DNA of 64,000 bases from UBA10649 sp965278965 (GTDB taxonomy: Bacteria; Actinomycetota; Actinomycetes; S36-B12), in assembly GCA_965278965.1 (NCBI GenBank), contig OZ257127.1:558001-622000 (forward strand). The letters run 5' to 3'. Below are positions 32,555-42,282 of this stretch, one piece after another (position 1 is the stretch's first letter; the number at the start of each line of letters is the position of its first letter). A model generated the notes under the pieces. It was not told the origin of the DNA and made no database searches. It saw only the letters and a list, made by a program, of their open reading frames with translations. The position numbers and the translations under genes were made by a program.

Positions 32555-33457
32555 CTAGCGCTCGCCGAGCTGAGCCGAGATCTTCGCCAGCTGCTCGAGC
32601 CGCTTCTCCAGCGGCGGGTGGGTCGCAAAGATCGTCGCAAGGTCGATCCCCTTGCGGCCGCCGATCGCCGGTGCGAACGCGAACGCGCTCACGGGCTCCA
32701 TCTGACGGAGGTCCCGGTTCGGGATGACGGCCATCTCGCCGCTGATCTTCTGCAGCGCACGGGCCAGGGCGGACGGCTTGCCCGTCAGCAACGCCGCGCC
32801 CCGGTCGGCGCCGAGCTCGCGGTAGCGCGACAACGCACGCATGAGGATGAACGACAGGAAGTAGACGACGACGCTCACGACGGTCACGGCCAGCACCATG
32901 ATCGCGGCGTTGTTGTCGCGGTTGCGCCCCATCGACCCCCACATGGCCGTTCGCATCATGAACCCGGCGAGGATCGCGGTGAACGACGCGACGGCCATCA
33001 CCGTCACGTCGCGGTGCGCGACATGCGACAGCTCGTGCGCGAGCACCCCCTCGAGCTCCTCGGCGTCGAGCCGGCGCAGCAGCCCGGTCGTGACAACGAC
33101 GACCGAACGCTTGGGCGACCGCCCGGTGGCGAAGGCGTTCGGCACGTCGGTGTCGGCGATGCCAACCCGGGGCTTGGGCATGTCCGCCATCGCGCACACA
33201 CGGTCGACGATGGCGTGCAGCTGCGGGGCCTGCTCGGGGGTGACCACCACCGCGCGCATCGAGCGCATCGCGAGGGAGTCCGAGAACCACCACTGCCCGA
33301 ACAGGAGGGCCCCGGAGATCGCCAGGACGAACAACGCGTTGATGCCCAGGGCGATGAGCACGGCCGCCAGGACGACATAGAGCAGTCCCAGACCGAACAG
33401 CGTGCCCATCATGCGGGCCGACAGCCCGCGGTCGGCCCCGTACCGGGTCCGAGCCAT
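32555..33457 (-). CDS. htpX: membrane zinc metalloprotease HtpX
   Basis: A 300-residue M48 protease. Two N-terminal helices, the zinc site LAHELSHVAHRD near residue 140, two further helices, and the third ligand in SRYRELGADRGAA. It degrades damaged membrane proteins. It starts 10 bp after the pspA stop, in the pspA-htpX-pspAB operon. Confidence 0.94.
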   Translation of the reverse strand: MARTRYGADRGLSARMMGTLFGLGLLYVVLAAVLIALGINALFVLAISGALLFGQWWFSDSLAMRSMRAVVVTPEQAPQLHAIVDRVCAMADMPKPRVGIADTDVPNAFATGRSPKRSVVVVTTGLLRRLDAEELEGVLAHELSHVAHRDVTVMAVASFTAILAGFMMRTAMWGSMGRNRDNNAAIMVLAVTVVSVVVYFLSFILMRALSRYRELGADRGAALLTGKPSALARALQKISGEMAVIPNRDLRQMEPVSAFAFAPAIGGRKGIDLATIFATHPPLEKRLEQLAKISAQLGER

Positions 33458-33467
33458 TGCTACCTCA

Positions 33468-34196
33468 CTACCCCTCGATCTGCGGCTTGTCGGCGCTCGG
33501 TCCGAGCTCGCGCTTGAGCGCCTCGAGCTGGGTGTTGACCTCGTTCTCGCTGGCCATCCGCTCCAGCTCGACCGTCAGGCTGTCCTTGCCGAGCCCGCTG
33601 GCGTCGGTCAACGCGCCCGAGGCGACGAGCTCGTCGATGGCGCCGGCGCGCGCCTGCATCTGCGCGGTCTTGTCCTCGGCACGCTGAACGGCGAGGCCGA
33701 CGTCGCCCAGTTCGTTGGAGATCCCGGCGAACGCCTCGTTGATCTTCGTCTGGGCCTCGGCGGCCGAGTACGTGGCCTTGATCGTCTCCTTCTTCGTGCG
33801 GAAGGACTCGACCTTGACCTGCAGCTGCGACGCGGCGGCGGTGAGCTTCTCCTCCTGGTCCTGCAAGGTCGCGAGCTGGCCCTGGAGGTCGGCGATCTGC
33901 TGGTGCAGGCCGCTGCGGCGGGTCAGCGCCTCACGTGCGAGGTCCTCACGGCCGCCGGCGAGAGCCGCCCGGGCCTGCTCCTCAAGCTTCGCCTCCTGCT
34001 GGGCCAGGCCCTGGATCTGCAGCTCGAGCCGCTTGCGGCTCGTCGCCACGTCGGCCACGCCCCGACGCACCTTCTGGAGCAGCTCGAGCTGCTTCTCGTA
34101 GGAGTAGTCAAGGGTCTGCCGCGGGTCCTCGGCCTTGTCCAGAGCCGCGTTGGCCTTGGAGTTGAAGATCAACTTGAAGCGCTGCCACAGGCCCAT
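33468..34196 (-). CDS. pspA: PspA/IM30-family membrane-stress protein
   Basis: A 242-residue almost fully coiled-coil protein beginning MGLWQRFKLIFNSKANAAL with an amphipathic helix and SYEKQLELLQKVRRGVADV. PspA proteins polymerise on the inner face of damaged membranes. ATG with AAGGG upstream; TACGCT about 35 bp before the start is a possible -10. Leads the pspA-htpX-pspAB operon. Confidence 0.93.
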   Translation of the reverse strand: MGLWQRFKLIFNSKANAALDKAEDPRQTLDYSYEKQLELLQKVRRGVADVATSRKRLELQIQGLAQQEAKLEEQARAALAGGREDLAREALTRRSGLHQQIADLQGQLATLQDQEEKLTAAASQLQVKVESFRTKKETIKATYSAAEAQTKINEAFAGISNELGDVGLAVQRAEDKTAQMQARAGAIDELVASGALTDASGLGKDSLTVELERMASENEVNTQLEALKRELGPSADKPQIEG

Positions 34197-34283
34197 CGAG
34201 GGATCCCTTCGTCGTCCACCGTCCTTCTAGCGTAGGCGAACGGGGCGCAGCGCCGCTGTACGGACCGGCTAGGCTCGCTGCTC

Positions 34284-34883
34284 GTGTTCGGACGCAAGCC
34301 TTCGTCGGCGCAGGAGCCGGCCCCCGACGACTCCGTCGACGGCCACGACCCGACCTCTCCGAAGGGTCGGCCCACCCCGTCCCGACGCGAGGCCCAGGCC
34401 GCGCGGAAGAGCACCATCCGCGTGCCGAAGGACCCCAAGGAGGCCAAGAAGGCCTCGCGCGACCGCGACCGCGAGGACCGCGCCCGCAAGCGCGCCGGCA
34501 TGATGGCCGGCGACCCGCGCTACCTGCCCGCCCGCGACCAGGGCGCCGGTCGCGCCTTCGCCCGCGACTTCGTCGACGCCCGCGTCACTCTCGCCGAGTA
34601 CTTCATCTTCATCGCCATCGGTGTCCTGCTCCTCGGGTTCATCCGCAACCCGGCGATCCAGTCATTCGTGTCCATCGCGTTCTTCGCCTTCACGGCGATC
34701 ATCGCGATCGACACGATCCTGCTTCTGGTCACGTTGAACCGGCGCGCCAAGGCAGCCCTCCCCGACGCCGCGGACCGCAAGGGGCTCACGCTCTACGCGG
34801 CGCTGCGCACATTGCAGATGCGCCGCCTTCGTCTTCCCCCGCCGCGGGTCCGCCGCGGCGGCCGACCCGTCGTGCCGAAGTAG
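34284..34883 (+). CDS. DUF3043 membrane protein
   Basis: A 199-residue protein with a long basic/acidic N-terminal half (about 100 residues, Lys/Arg/Asp-rich, RYLPARDQGAGRAFARDFVD), two membrane helices (LAEYFIFIAIGVLLLGF and IAFFAFTAIIAIDTILLL) and a basic tail. Matches the DUF3043 family (Rv2206 position). GTG with TAGGCT 8 nt upstream, leaderless type. Function unknown. Confidence 0.85.
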   Translation: MFGRKPSSAQEPAPDDSVDGHDPTSPKGRPTPSRREAQAARKSTIRVPKDPKEAKKASRDRDREDRARKRAGMMAGDPRYLPARDQGAGRAFARDFVDARVTLAEYFIFIAIGVLLLGFIRNPAIQSFVSIAFFAFTAIIAIDTILLLVTLNRRAKAALPDAADRKGLTLYAALRTLQMRRLRLPPPRVRRGGRPVVPK

Positions 34884-34888
34884 CCGTC

Positions 34889-35086
34889 ATGCCGTGGACC
34901 TGGACGTACGAGGCGGACGGCGGCAGCGCCGTCGACCCGGACCGCTCGCAGGAGTTCCCGACCCAGGCCGACGCCGAGTCCTGGCTCGGCGAGACCTGGC
35001 GCGAGCTACGGGAGTCCGGCATCGCCGCGGTGACCCTGCACGAGGACGACCGCGTGGTCTACGGGCCTATGCCCCTCGACGCCTGA
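34889..35086 (+). CDS. small conserved acidic protein
   Basis: A 65-residue protein, MPWTWTYEADGGSAVD at the start, QADAESWLGETWRELRESG helix, and VTLHEDDRVVYGPMPL at the end. It starts 5 bases after the DUF3043 stop. Proteins of this pattern recur as small acidic proteins in actinobacteria. No function is known. Confidence 0.75.
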   Translation: MPWTWTYEADGGSAVDPDRSQEFPTQADAESWLGETWRELRESGIAAVTLHEDDRVVYGPMPLDA

Positions 35087-35111
35087 GGCGCTCGCTACGG
35101 CCGACCGGCTT

Positions 35112-35141
35112 TTGACACCAGCGCCCCACCCGTGGTCGGAT
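35112..35141 (+). promoter_or_regulatory. promoter of the cobalamin operon
   Basis: TTGACA at 35112-35117, then TCGGAT at 35136-35141, spacing 18 bp. The -35 is perfect, the -10 poor. Transcription would begin near 35148, just before the riboswitch. Confidence 0.45.
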
Positions 35142-35149
35142 CGCGGCCA

Positions 35150-35275
35150 CAACCGAATACCCCACTCGTTCGACGTCCAGGGGAAGTCCGGTGAGATCCC
35201 GGCACTGTCCCGCAACCGTGTTCCCCGCAAGGGGTGAGTCGGAGCACCTGGCGAACGCGAGCGGCTCCATCCGTC
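35150..35275 (+). ncRNA. cobalamin (B12) riboswitch
   Basis: The conserved core is clear: AGGGGAAGTCCGGTG (35179-35193), ATCCCGGCACTGTCCCGCAAC (positions 35196 to 35215, key words CTGTCCCGCAAC), and the B12 box GAGTCGGAGCACCTGG (35236-35251). Between the B12 box and the start codon lie about 130 nt that can hold an expression platform. It is in sense orientation to the gene at 35384 and the operon behind it. The exact ends are estimated. Confidence 0.9.
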
Positions 35276-35383
35276 GAGGTAACGGGACGAGAGCTCACGG
35301 TCGATGAATCCGGGCACCTGGCTCCGCCACCCGGATCGACCCGCCGCCCTCGGTCCGGCACCGCTCTCACCCGAGGACACCCG

Positions 35384-36472
35384 ATGTCACGCACCATCCT
35401 GCGCGCCAACGCGCGCCGCACCCTCGCCGCAACCACCGCAGTCGGGCTCTCGCTCGGCCTGGTCGCGGCACTCACCCCCGCCCAGGCCAGCCCGGCCGCC
35501 CAGCCCGCCGCCAACGCGGGCCTGTTCGGCTCCGCCGACCCCACCTACGACGGCGTGTACCGCCAGTCGATGGCGATCGTCGGCCTGACCGCCGCCAAGG
35601 CCCCCGTGCCGGCTGCGGCCGTGACGTGGCTGGCCGGCCAGCAGTGCTCCTCCGGCGCGTTCTCGTCGTTCCGGGCCGACACGAGCGTGCCGTGCGCCGC
35701 CCCTGACCCGGACGCGTTCACCGGCCCGGACTCCAACTCGACCGCGCTCGCGGCGATCGCGCTGAAGTCCGCGGGCCGCGGGGCTGCGGCCTCGCGCGCG
35801 GTGTCCGCCCTGCGGGCCACCCAGAACGCGGACGGCGGCTGGGGCTACACGCTCGGCGGTCCGTCTGACGTGAACTCCACGGCGCTGGCTGTCGCTGCGC
35901 TGCAGGCCTTCCCGACAACGCTGCAGGCGGACGGCCCGATCCCCCGGGCGACGACCTACCTGAAGAAGGCACAGCTGCCCTGCACGGTCGCTTCGCGTGG
36001 CGCGTTGCCGTACCAGCCGGGTCAGGCAGCGAACGCCCTCGCTTCGGTGCAGGGTCTGCTCGGCTGGGCCGGCACGCTGCCCGTGGCCGCGCCGGCGCGG
36101 CTGGGCTCCCTCGCGGGGACGACCTGCGGCTCCCCGGCGTTCACCCGGCTCGCGTCGACGGTGAACCGCCTCCTGGTCACGACGAAGGGCCGCGTGCCGT
36201 CCGCGATGGACGCGAACCAGGTCGACTGGAACTCGACGGCCACCGGCGTTCTCGCGCTGGCGTCGGCCAAGCGGGGCGCGACCGGCATCTCCGTCGGCAT
36301 CACCGCGCTCGGCCGGAACACCGCGGCCTACGTCGGGACCGGCGCGACGGCGAACGCCGCTGCGGCCGGCACGCTGATCCAGGCGGCCGTCGCCTCGGGC
36401 CGCAACCCGCGGGCGTTCGGGACGTCGTCGACGAACCTGGTGCGGCTGCTGACAGGAACGCTGCAGCGCTAG
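35384..36472 (+). CDS. secreted alpha/alpha-toroid (prenyltransferase-repeat) protein, candidate cobalamin capture protein
   Basis: A 362-residue exported protein. A twin-Arg-poor Sec signal ends near ALTPAQA. The mature part consists of helical repeats with the toroid pattern: DGVYRQSMAIVGLTAA, SNSTALAAIALKSAG, QNADGGWGYTLGG, VNSTALAVAALQAF, WNSTATGVLALASA. This is the squalene-cyclase/prenyltransferase-like fold, also used by intrinsic factor and transcobalamin. Catalytic DxDD or QW-rich cyclase motifs are not evident. Four Cys could form disulfides. First gene after the cobalamin riboswitch, so B12-related function is likely. Binding B12 is inference. Confidence 0.88.
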   Translation: MSRTILRANARRTLAATTAVGLSLGLVAALTPAQASPAAQPAANAGLFGSADPTYDGVYRQSMAIVGLTAAKAPVPAAAVTWLAGQQCSSGAFSSFRADTSVPCAAPDPDAFTGPDSNSTALAAIALKSAGRGAAASRAVSALRATQNADGGWGYTLGGPSDVNSTALAVAALQAFPTTLQADGPIPRATTYLKKAQLPCTVASRGALPYQPGQAANALASVQGLLGWAGTLPVAAPARLGSLAGTTCGSPAFTRLASTVNRLLVTTKGRVPSAMDANQVDWNSTATGVLALASAKRGATGISVGITALGRNTAAYVGTGATANAAAAGTLIQAAVASGRNPRAFGTSSTNLVRLLTGTLQR

Positions 36473-36474
36473 CC

Positions 36475-37230
36475 ATGACACGGACCCGCCTGCTGACGAC
36501 GGCGGTCGCGCTGGTCGCGACCGTCGTCGTCGGCTGGGCTCCGGGCGTCTTCGCAGCAGCGAGCCCCGGAACGCTGGCGCATGTATCCGCCGCGGCCTAC
36601 CGCTACTGGACCTACTGGATCGGCACCGACGCCGGCTGGACGTTCGCCACGGCCGGGCCGGCCTCGCTCATCCCGCCCGACGGCTCGGTCCAGGGGTGGC
36701 GCTTCGCCGTCACCACGGCCGCAGGAACGGTCTCCTCGCAGCCGCGGGTGACGACCTCCTTCGACGAGATCTGCGGAAGCACGCCGGCCGAGGAGGGACG
36801 CAAGCGCGTCGCGCTGGTCGTCGATCCCGGTGACGCCGCCGAGGCGCCTCCGGGCCAGGCACCCGGTCCCCCGATGTCGACCTGCGTCGTCGCCGATGCC
36901 GACGCCACGGGGTACCAGGTGCTGCGCGGCACCGACGCCGTGCGCGTCGAGGGCGGCCTGGTGTGCGGGATCGGCGGCTATCCGACCGACGAGTGCGCCC
37001 CGGTGGTCGACGACCCCGTCCCCGACCCGTCGACGTCTCCGACGACATCGGCCCCCCCGACGACGTCGGCCCCGACCGCGACATCGACCGCCGTCGGCGC
37101 GGGCAGCGCGATGGAGACCTCCGACGCGGCCGACGAAGCCGGGAGCGGCTCGCCGTGGCCGGTCGTCGCCGTGCTCGCGATCGTCGCCGTGATCGGCGCC
37201 CTGCTGTGGTGGCGACGCTCGCGTGACTAG
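36475..37230 (+). CDS. SCO2322-family secreted, membrane-anchored protein
   Basis: A 251-residue protein starting 2 bp after the toroid-protein stop. Signal peptide (LLTTAVALVATVVVGWAPGVFA), an extracellular domain opening with YRYWTYWIGTDAGWTFATAG and containing DGSVQGWRFAVT, a Pro/Ser/Thr linker, and a C-terminal helix WPVVAVLAIVAVIGALLWW with RRSRD inside. Four Cys in the ectodomain. The W/Y-rich strand pattern resembles the small beta domain (DUF4430-like) that closes the B12 site in transcobalamin-type proteins, but I cannot prove homology. Overlaps the ECF T gene by 8 bp. Confidence 0.85.
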   Translation: MTRTRLLTTAVALVATVVVGWAPGVFAAASPGTLAHVSAAAYRYWTYWIGTDAGWTFATAGPASLIPPDGSVQGWRFAVTTAAGTVSSQPRVTTSFDEICGSTPAEEGRKRVALVVDPGDAAEAPPGQAPGPPMSTCVVADADATGYQVLRGTDAVRVEGGLVCGIGGYPTDECAPVVDDPVPDPSTSPTTSAPPTTSAPTATSTAVGAGSAMETSDAADEAGSGSPWPVVAVLAIVAVIGALLWWRRSRD

Positions 37231-38388
37231 CCGGGACCCCGGCCGCACGGGCGGATTCGGACTCCCGCCGCGCGTGGGCCGCTGGCTACACCCAGGCGCG
37301 TGGTGGCTGTGGGCGCTATGCCTGGCCGCTGCGGCCAGCCGCACGACGAACCCGCTGCTACTGGTCCTCCTGGCAGGTTCCTCCGCCGTCGTTGTGGCGG
37401 CACGTCGACCGGCCGCACCCTGGGGCCGGTCGTACGCGTTCTTCCTGCGGCTCGCCGTCGTCGTGGTCGTCGTCCGGGTCCTCGTGCAGATCCTGTTCGG
37501 GGCCGAGCTCGGCGTCACGGTGCTGCTGCCGCTGCCGGGGATCTCCCTGCCGGAATGGCTGGCAGGCGTCCGGCTCGGCGGCGACATCACGGCGGAGTCC
37601 CTCCTGCTCGCCCTGTACGACGGCCTGCGGCTCGCGACGATCCTGCTGTGCGTCGGCGCCGCGAACTCGCTCGCGTCGCCGACCCGCCTGCTGAAGTCCG
37701 TGCCGGCCGCGCTGTACGAGGTCGGGGTCGCCGTCGTGGTCGCCTTGACGTTCACCCCTCAGCTCGTGACCGACGTGGACCGTCTCCGCACAGTTCGGCG
37801 GCTGCGCGGACGCGCCGACCGCGGACCGCGCGCGATCGCCGGCGCTGCCATCCCCGTCCTCGAGGGCGCGCTCGAGCGATCGGTCGCGCTCGCGGCGGCG
37901 ATGGACTCGCGCGGCTATGGACGCCGCGGCACCGTGAGCGTCCGGCGCCGCCGCACGATGGCGTTCGTACTGCTCGCCGGTCTCGTCGCCGCCTGCGTCG
38001 GGTGCTACGGGCTCGTATCCGCCGGATCTCCCCCCGCCCTCGGCCTGCCCATGCTCGCGGTCGGCGTCATCTGCTCGGTCGTCTCCGTGCTGGTCTCGTC
38101 CCGCTCGACGGGGCGGACGGCCTACCGGCCCGACCCATGGCGGATCCCGGAGTGGCTCGTCAGCCTCGCCGGAGTTGCGGCCGCTGCGGCGTTCGTGGCC
38201 GCGGACATCCTCGGCGTGCCGGGCATGACGACCTCGACGGACCCGCCGGCGTGGCCGGCCCTGCCGCTGCTTCCGCTGATCGGCGTGCTGATCGCTGTGA
38301 CCCCGGCCGTCACCGCGCCCCCGTTGCCCGTGGACGCGGCACCGCCGCGGCACCGCCGCGAGCCTGTCCTTGTCGCGGAGGCCGTCGC

Positions 38389-38392
<4 letters not shown>
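37223..38392 (+). CDS. ecfT: ECF transporter transmembrane component T, extended
   Basis: A 389-residue EcfT/CbiQ-family protein. The first 240 residues are the usual T component, with two short Ala-Arg-Gly type coupling motifs (RRLRGRADRG and AMDSRGYGRRG) that contact the ATPases. After them come about 130 further residues with three to four helices, which ordinary EcfT lack. GTG start overlapping the upstream stop. It joins the S component to the ATPase pair in B12 uptake. Confidence 0.9.
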
Positions 38393-39998
<1,606 letters not shown>

Positions 39999-40002
<4 letters not shown>

Positions 40003-40880
40003 CCGGCCGGCCCGGACCCGATGTGGTCGCGAGCGCGGGGCCTGCGCGCGTCACCGCGGTACGGCTGGGCCTGACCTCGACCGCCGTCATCGTGCTGGCA
40101 TCGCTGGTCGGCCTGGTCGCATTCGGCTGGCCCCTGGTGGCCGACCCGGCGTCCGAGGCCGTCGCGCACTCGCAGGACGCGCCGTTCCTGTTCGCGGTCG
40201 TCGTGCCCCTTCTCCTGCTCGTGGTCCTCGCGCAGGTCTCCGACGGCGGCATGGATGCGAAGGCCATCGCCATGCTCGGTGTGCTCTCGGCCGTCATCGC
40301 CGCCCTTCGCCCGCTCGGTGGCGGAACCGCCGGGATCGAGCCCATCTGGGTCGTTCTCGTGCTCGGCGGCCGCGCGCTCGGTCCGGGCTTCGGCTTCAGC
40401 CTCGGGGCCGTGTCGATGCTGGCCTCGGCCCTGATGACCGGCGGGGTCGGGCCGTGGCTGCCGTTCCAGATGATCGGCGCCGCGTGGGTCGGCATGGGCG
40501 CCGGGCTGCTGCCGCGCGCCTCCGGGCGGCGTGAGCTGGTCATGCTCGCGACGTACGGCGCCATCGCGTGCGTCGCGTACGGGTTCTGCCTGAACCTGTG
40601 GTTCTGGCCGTTCACGTCGGGTCTGCCCGAGGGCATCGCGTTCGTTCCCGGGGACCCGCTCGCGGCGAACCTCGTCGCGTGGATGCGGTTCAACCTCATC
40701 ACGTCCCTCGGGTACGACATCCCGCGCGCGGTCCTGACCGTCGTGCTCATCCTCGTGGCCGGTCGTCCGGTCCTGCTCGCGTTGCGGCGCATGTCGCGCA
40801 AGGCGGCGTTCTCCGCTCCCGTGACATTCGAGCCCGGGGTCGCAGCCGCCGCTCCCCCGGACGTGACGGCTCGGACCTGA
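39999..40880 (+). CDS. ECF transporter substrate-specific component S (probable cobalamin)
   Basis: A 293-residue membrane protein with a basic N-terminus and six or more helices (TAVIVLASLVGLVAFGWPLV, IWVVLVLGGRALGPGFGF, MIGAAWVGMGAGLLPRASG). The conserved S-component core is the segment after AIAMLGVLSAVIAALRPLGG. The riboswitch and the cob genes in the same operon point to cobalamin or cobinamide as substrate. It starts in GTGA overlap with the ATPase gene. Confidence 0.88.
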
Positions 40881-40881
40881 C

Positions 40882-42282
40882 ATGCAGATCACGTTGCTGG
40901 GCACCGGTTCCGCCGACGGGTGGCCCAATCCCTTCTGCCGATGCCGTAGCTGCACGACGGAGCGGGAGGCCCATCGATCGCGCCGACCGAGCGCGGCGCT
41001 CATTGATGCGGCGGTCCTCGTGGACTGCGGGCCGACGACACCGCACGGTGCCGGCGCTGACCTGCGGGAGGTCGAGCACCTCCTCGTCACACACGGTCAT
41101 CCCGACCACCTGAACCCGGCTGTACTGCTGACGCGTTCCTGGGTCGACGACGCGCCGCCGCTCCACGTGTGGGGACCGGCGGTCGCGATCGAGCAGTGCC
41201 GCGCATGGCTCGGACCCGACTCCCCCGTCCGCCTGCACGTCGTCGCCGCCGGCGACGACATCTCCCTGCCGACGGCACGCGGCGGGTTCCACGCGCGGGT
41301 ATTGCCGGCCGCCCATCACCACGGCGACGGCGACGTGCTCGCGCAGGAGGCGCTCCTGTTCGTCGTTACCGCGCCCGACGGGCACCGGCTCCTGTATGCG
41401 ACGGACACCGGACCGCTTCCCGCGACGACGCGGTCGGCGGTCGGCGGTCGCGTCGACGCGCTGCTCGTGGACGAGACCTTCGGCGATACCACCGACCACG
41501 GCCGCGGGCACCTCGACCTCGCGACGCTGCCCGTCGTCCTCGGCGCGCTCCGGGCAGCCGGCGTCGTCGACGACGCCACCGTCGTCGTCGCCACCCATCT
41601 GAGCCACCACAACCCGCCCGAGCCGGAGCTCCGCGCGCGTCTTGCGGTGCTGGGCGTCGACCTGCGCGCCGACCTCGACGTCGTTGACACCGCGTACCCG
41701 CGAGGACGCCGCCCGCAGCGCACGTTCCTGCTCGGCGGTGCCCGATCGGGCAAGTCGGCCGCCGCCGAGCAGCTCGCTGGCCGCTTCGCCACGGTCGCCT
41801 ACGTCGCCACCGGCGGCGAACGCCCAGACGACCCGGAGTGGGCCGAGCGGGTCGCACGCCACCGCGACCATCGACCCCCGACGTGGACCACGCATGAGAC
41901 GACCGACGTCGTCGGCGTCCTGGACACCGCGCTGCCGGGGACCTGCGTCCTCGTCGACTGCCTGACGCTCTGGCTGACCGCGGTGCTGGACGACCTCGAT
42001 GCGTGGGCCCGCGCGGAGTCCGGCGACCGGGACGGGGTCCAGGACGAGGTGGACCGGCGCGTCGATGCAGTCATCGACGCTCTGCTGGCCTGCCGGGCGG
42101 AGGTCGTCCTCGTCTCCAACGAGGTCGGCATGGGTGTAGTCCCACCGACACCCGCCGGCCGCCTCTTCGCCGACCTGCTCGGCCGGACGAACGCTCACGT
42201 CGCAAGCGCGTGCGACGACGTCACGCTGATGGTCGCCGGCCGGCCGATCGCGCTCGCCCCCGCCGACAGAAGGAGCAGATGA
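40882..42282 (+). CDS. cobU: fusion of PhnP-like metallo-beta-lactamase and CobU
   Basis: A 466-residue fusion. Residues 1-270 form an MBL-fold hydrolase of the PhnP type: LLGTGSADGWPNPF, the Cys cluster CRCRSC, VTHGHPDHLNP, and further His/Asp ligands in YATDTG and THLSHHN. Residues 275-466 are CobU: FLLGGARSGKSAAAEQL (P-loop), VDCLTLWLTAVL, and LVSNEVGMGVVPPTP. CobU phosphorylates cobinamide and adds GMP. The MBL half may be the missing phosphatase of nucleotide-loop assembly. Starts 1 bp after the S gene. Confidence 0.92.
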   Translation: MQITLLGTGSADGWPNPFCRCRSCTTEREAHRSRRPSAALIDAAVLVDCGPTTPHGAGADLREVEHLLVTHGHPDHLNPAVLLTRSWVDDAPPLHVWGPAVAIEQCRAWLGPDSPVRLHVVAAGDDISLPTARGGFHARVLPAAHHHGDGDVLAQEALLFVVTAPDGHRLLYATDTGPLPATTRSAVGGRVDALLVDETFGDTTDHGRGHLDLATLPVVLGALRAAGVVDDATVVVATHLSHHNPPEPELRARLAVLGVDLRADLDVVDTAYPRGRRPQRTFLLGGARSGKSAAAEQLAGRFATVAYVATGGERPDDPEWAERVARHRDHRPPTWTTHETTDVVGVLDTALPGTCVLVDCLTLWLTAVLDDLDAWARAESGDRDGVQDEVDRRVDAVIDALLACRAEVVLVSNEVGMGVVPPTPAGRLFADLLGRTNAHVASACDDVTLMVAGRPIALAPADRRSR

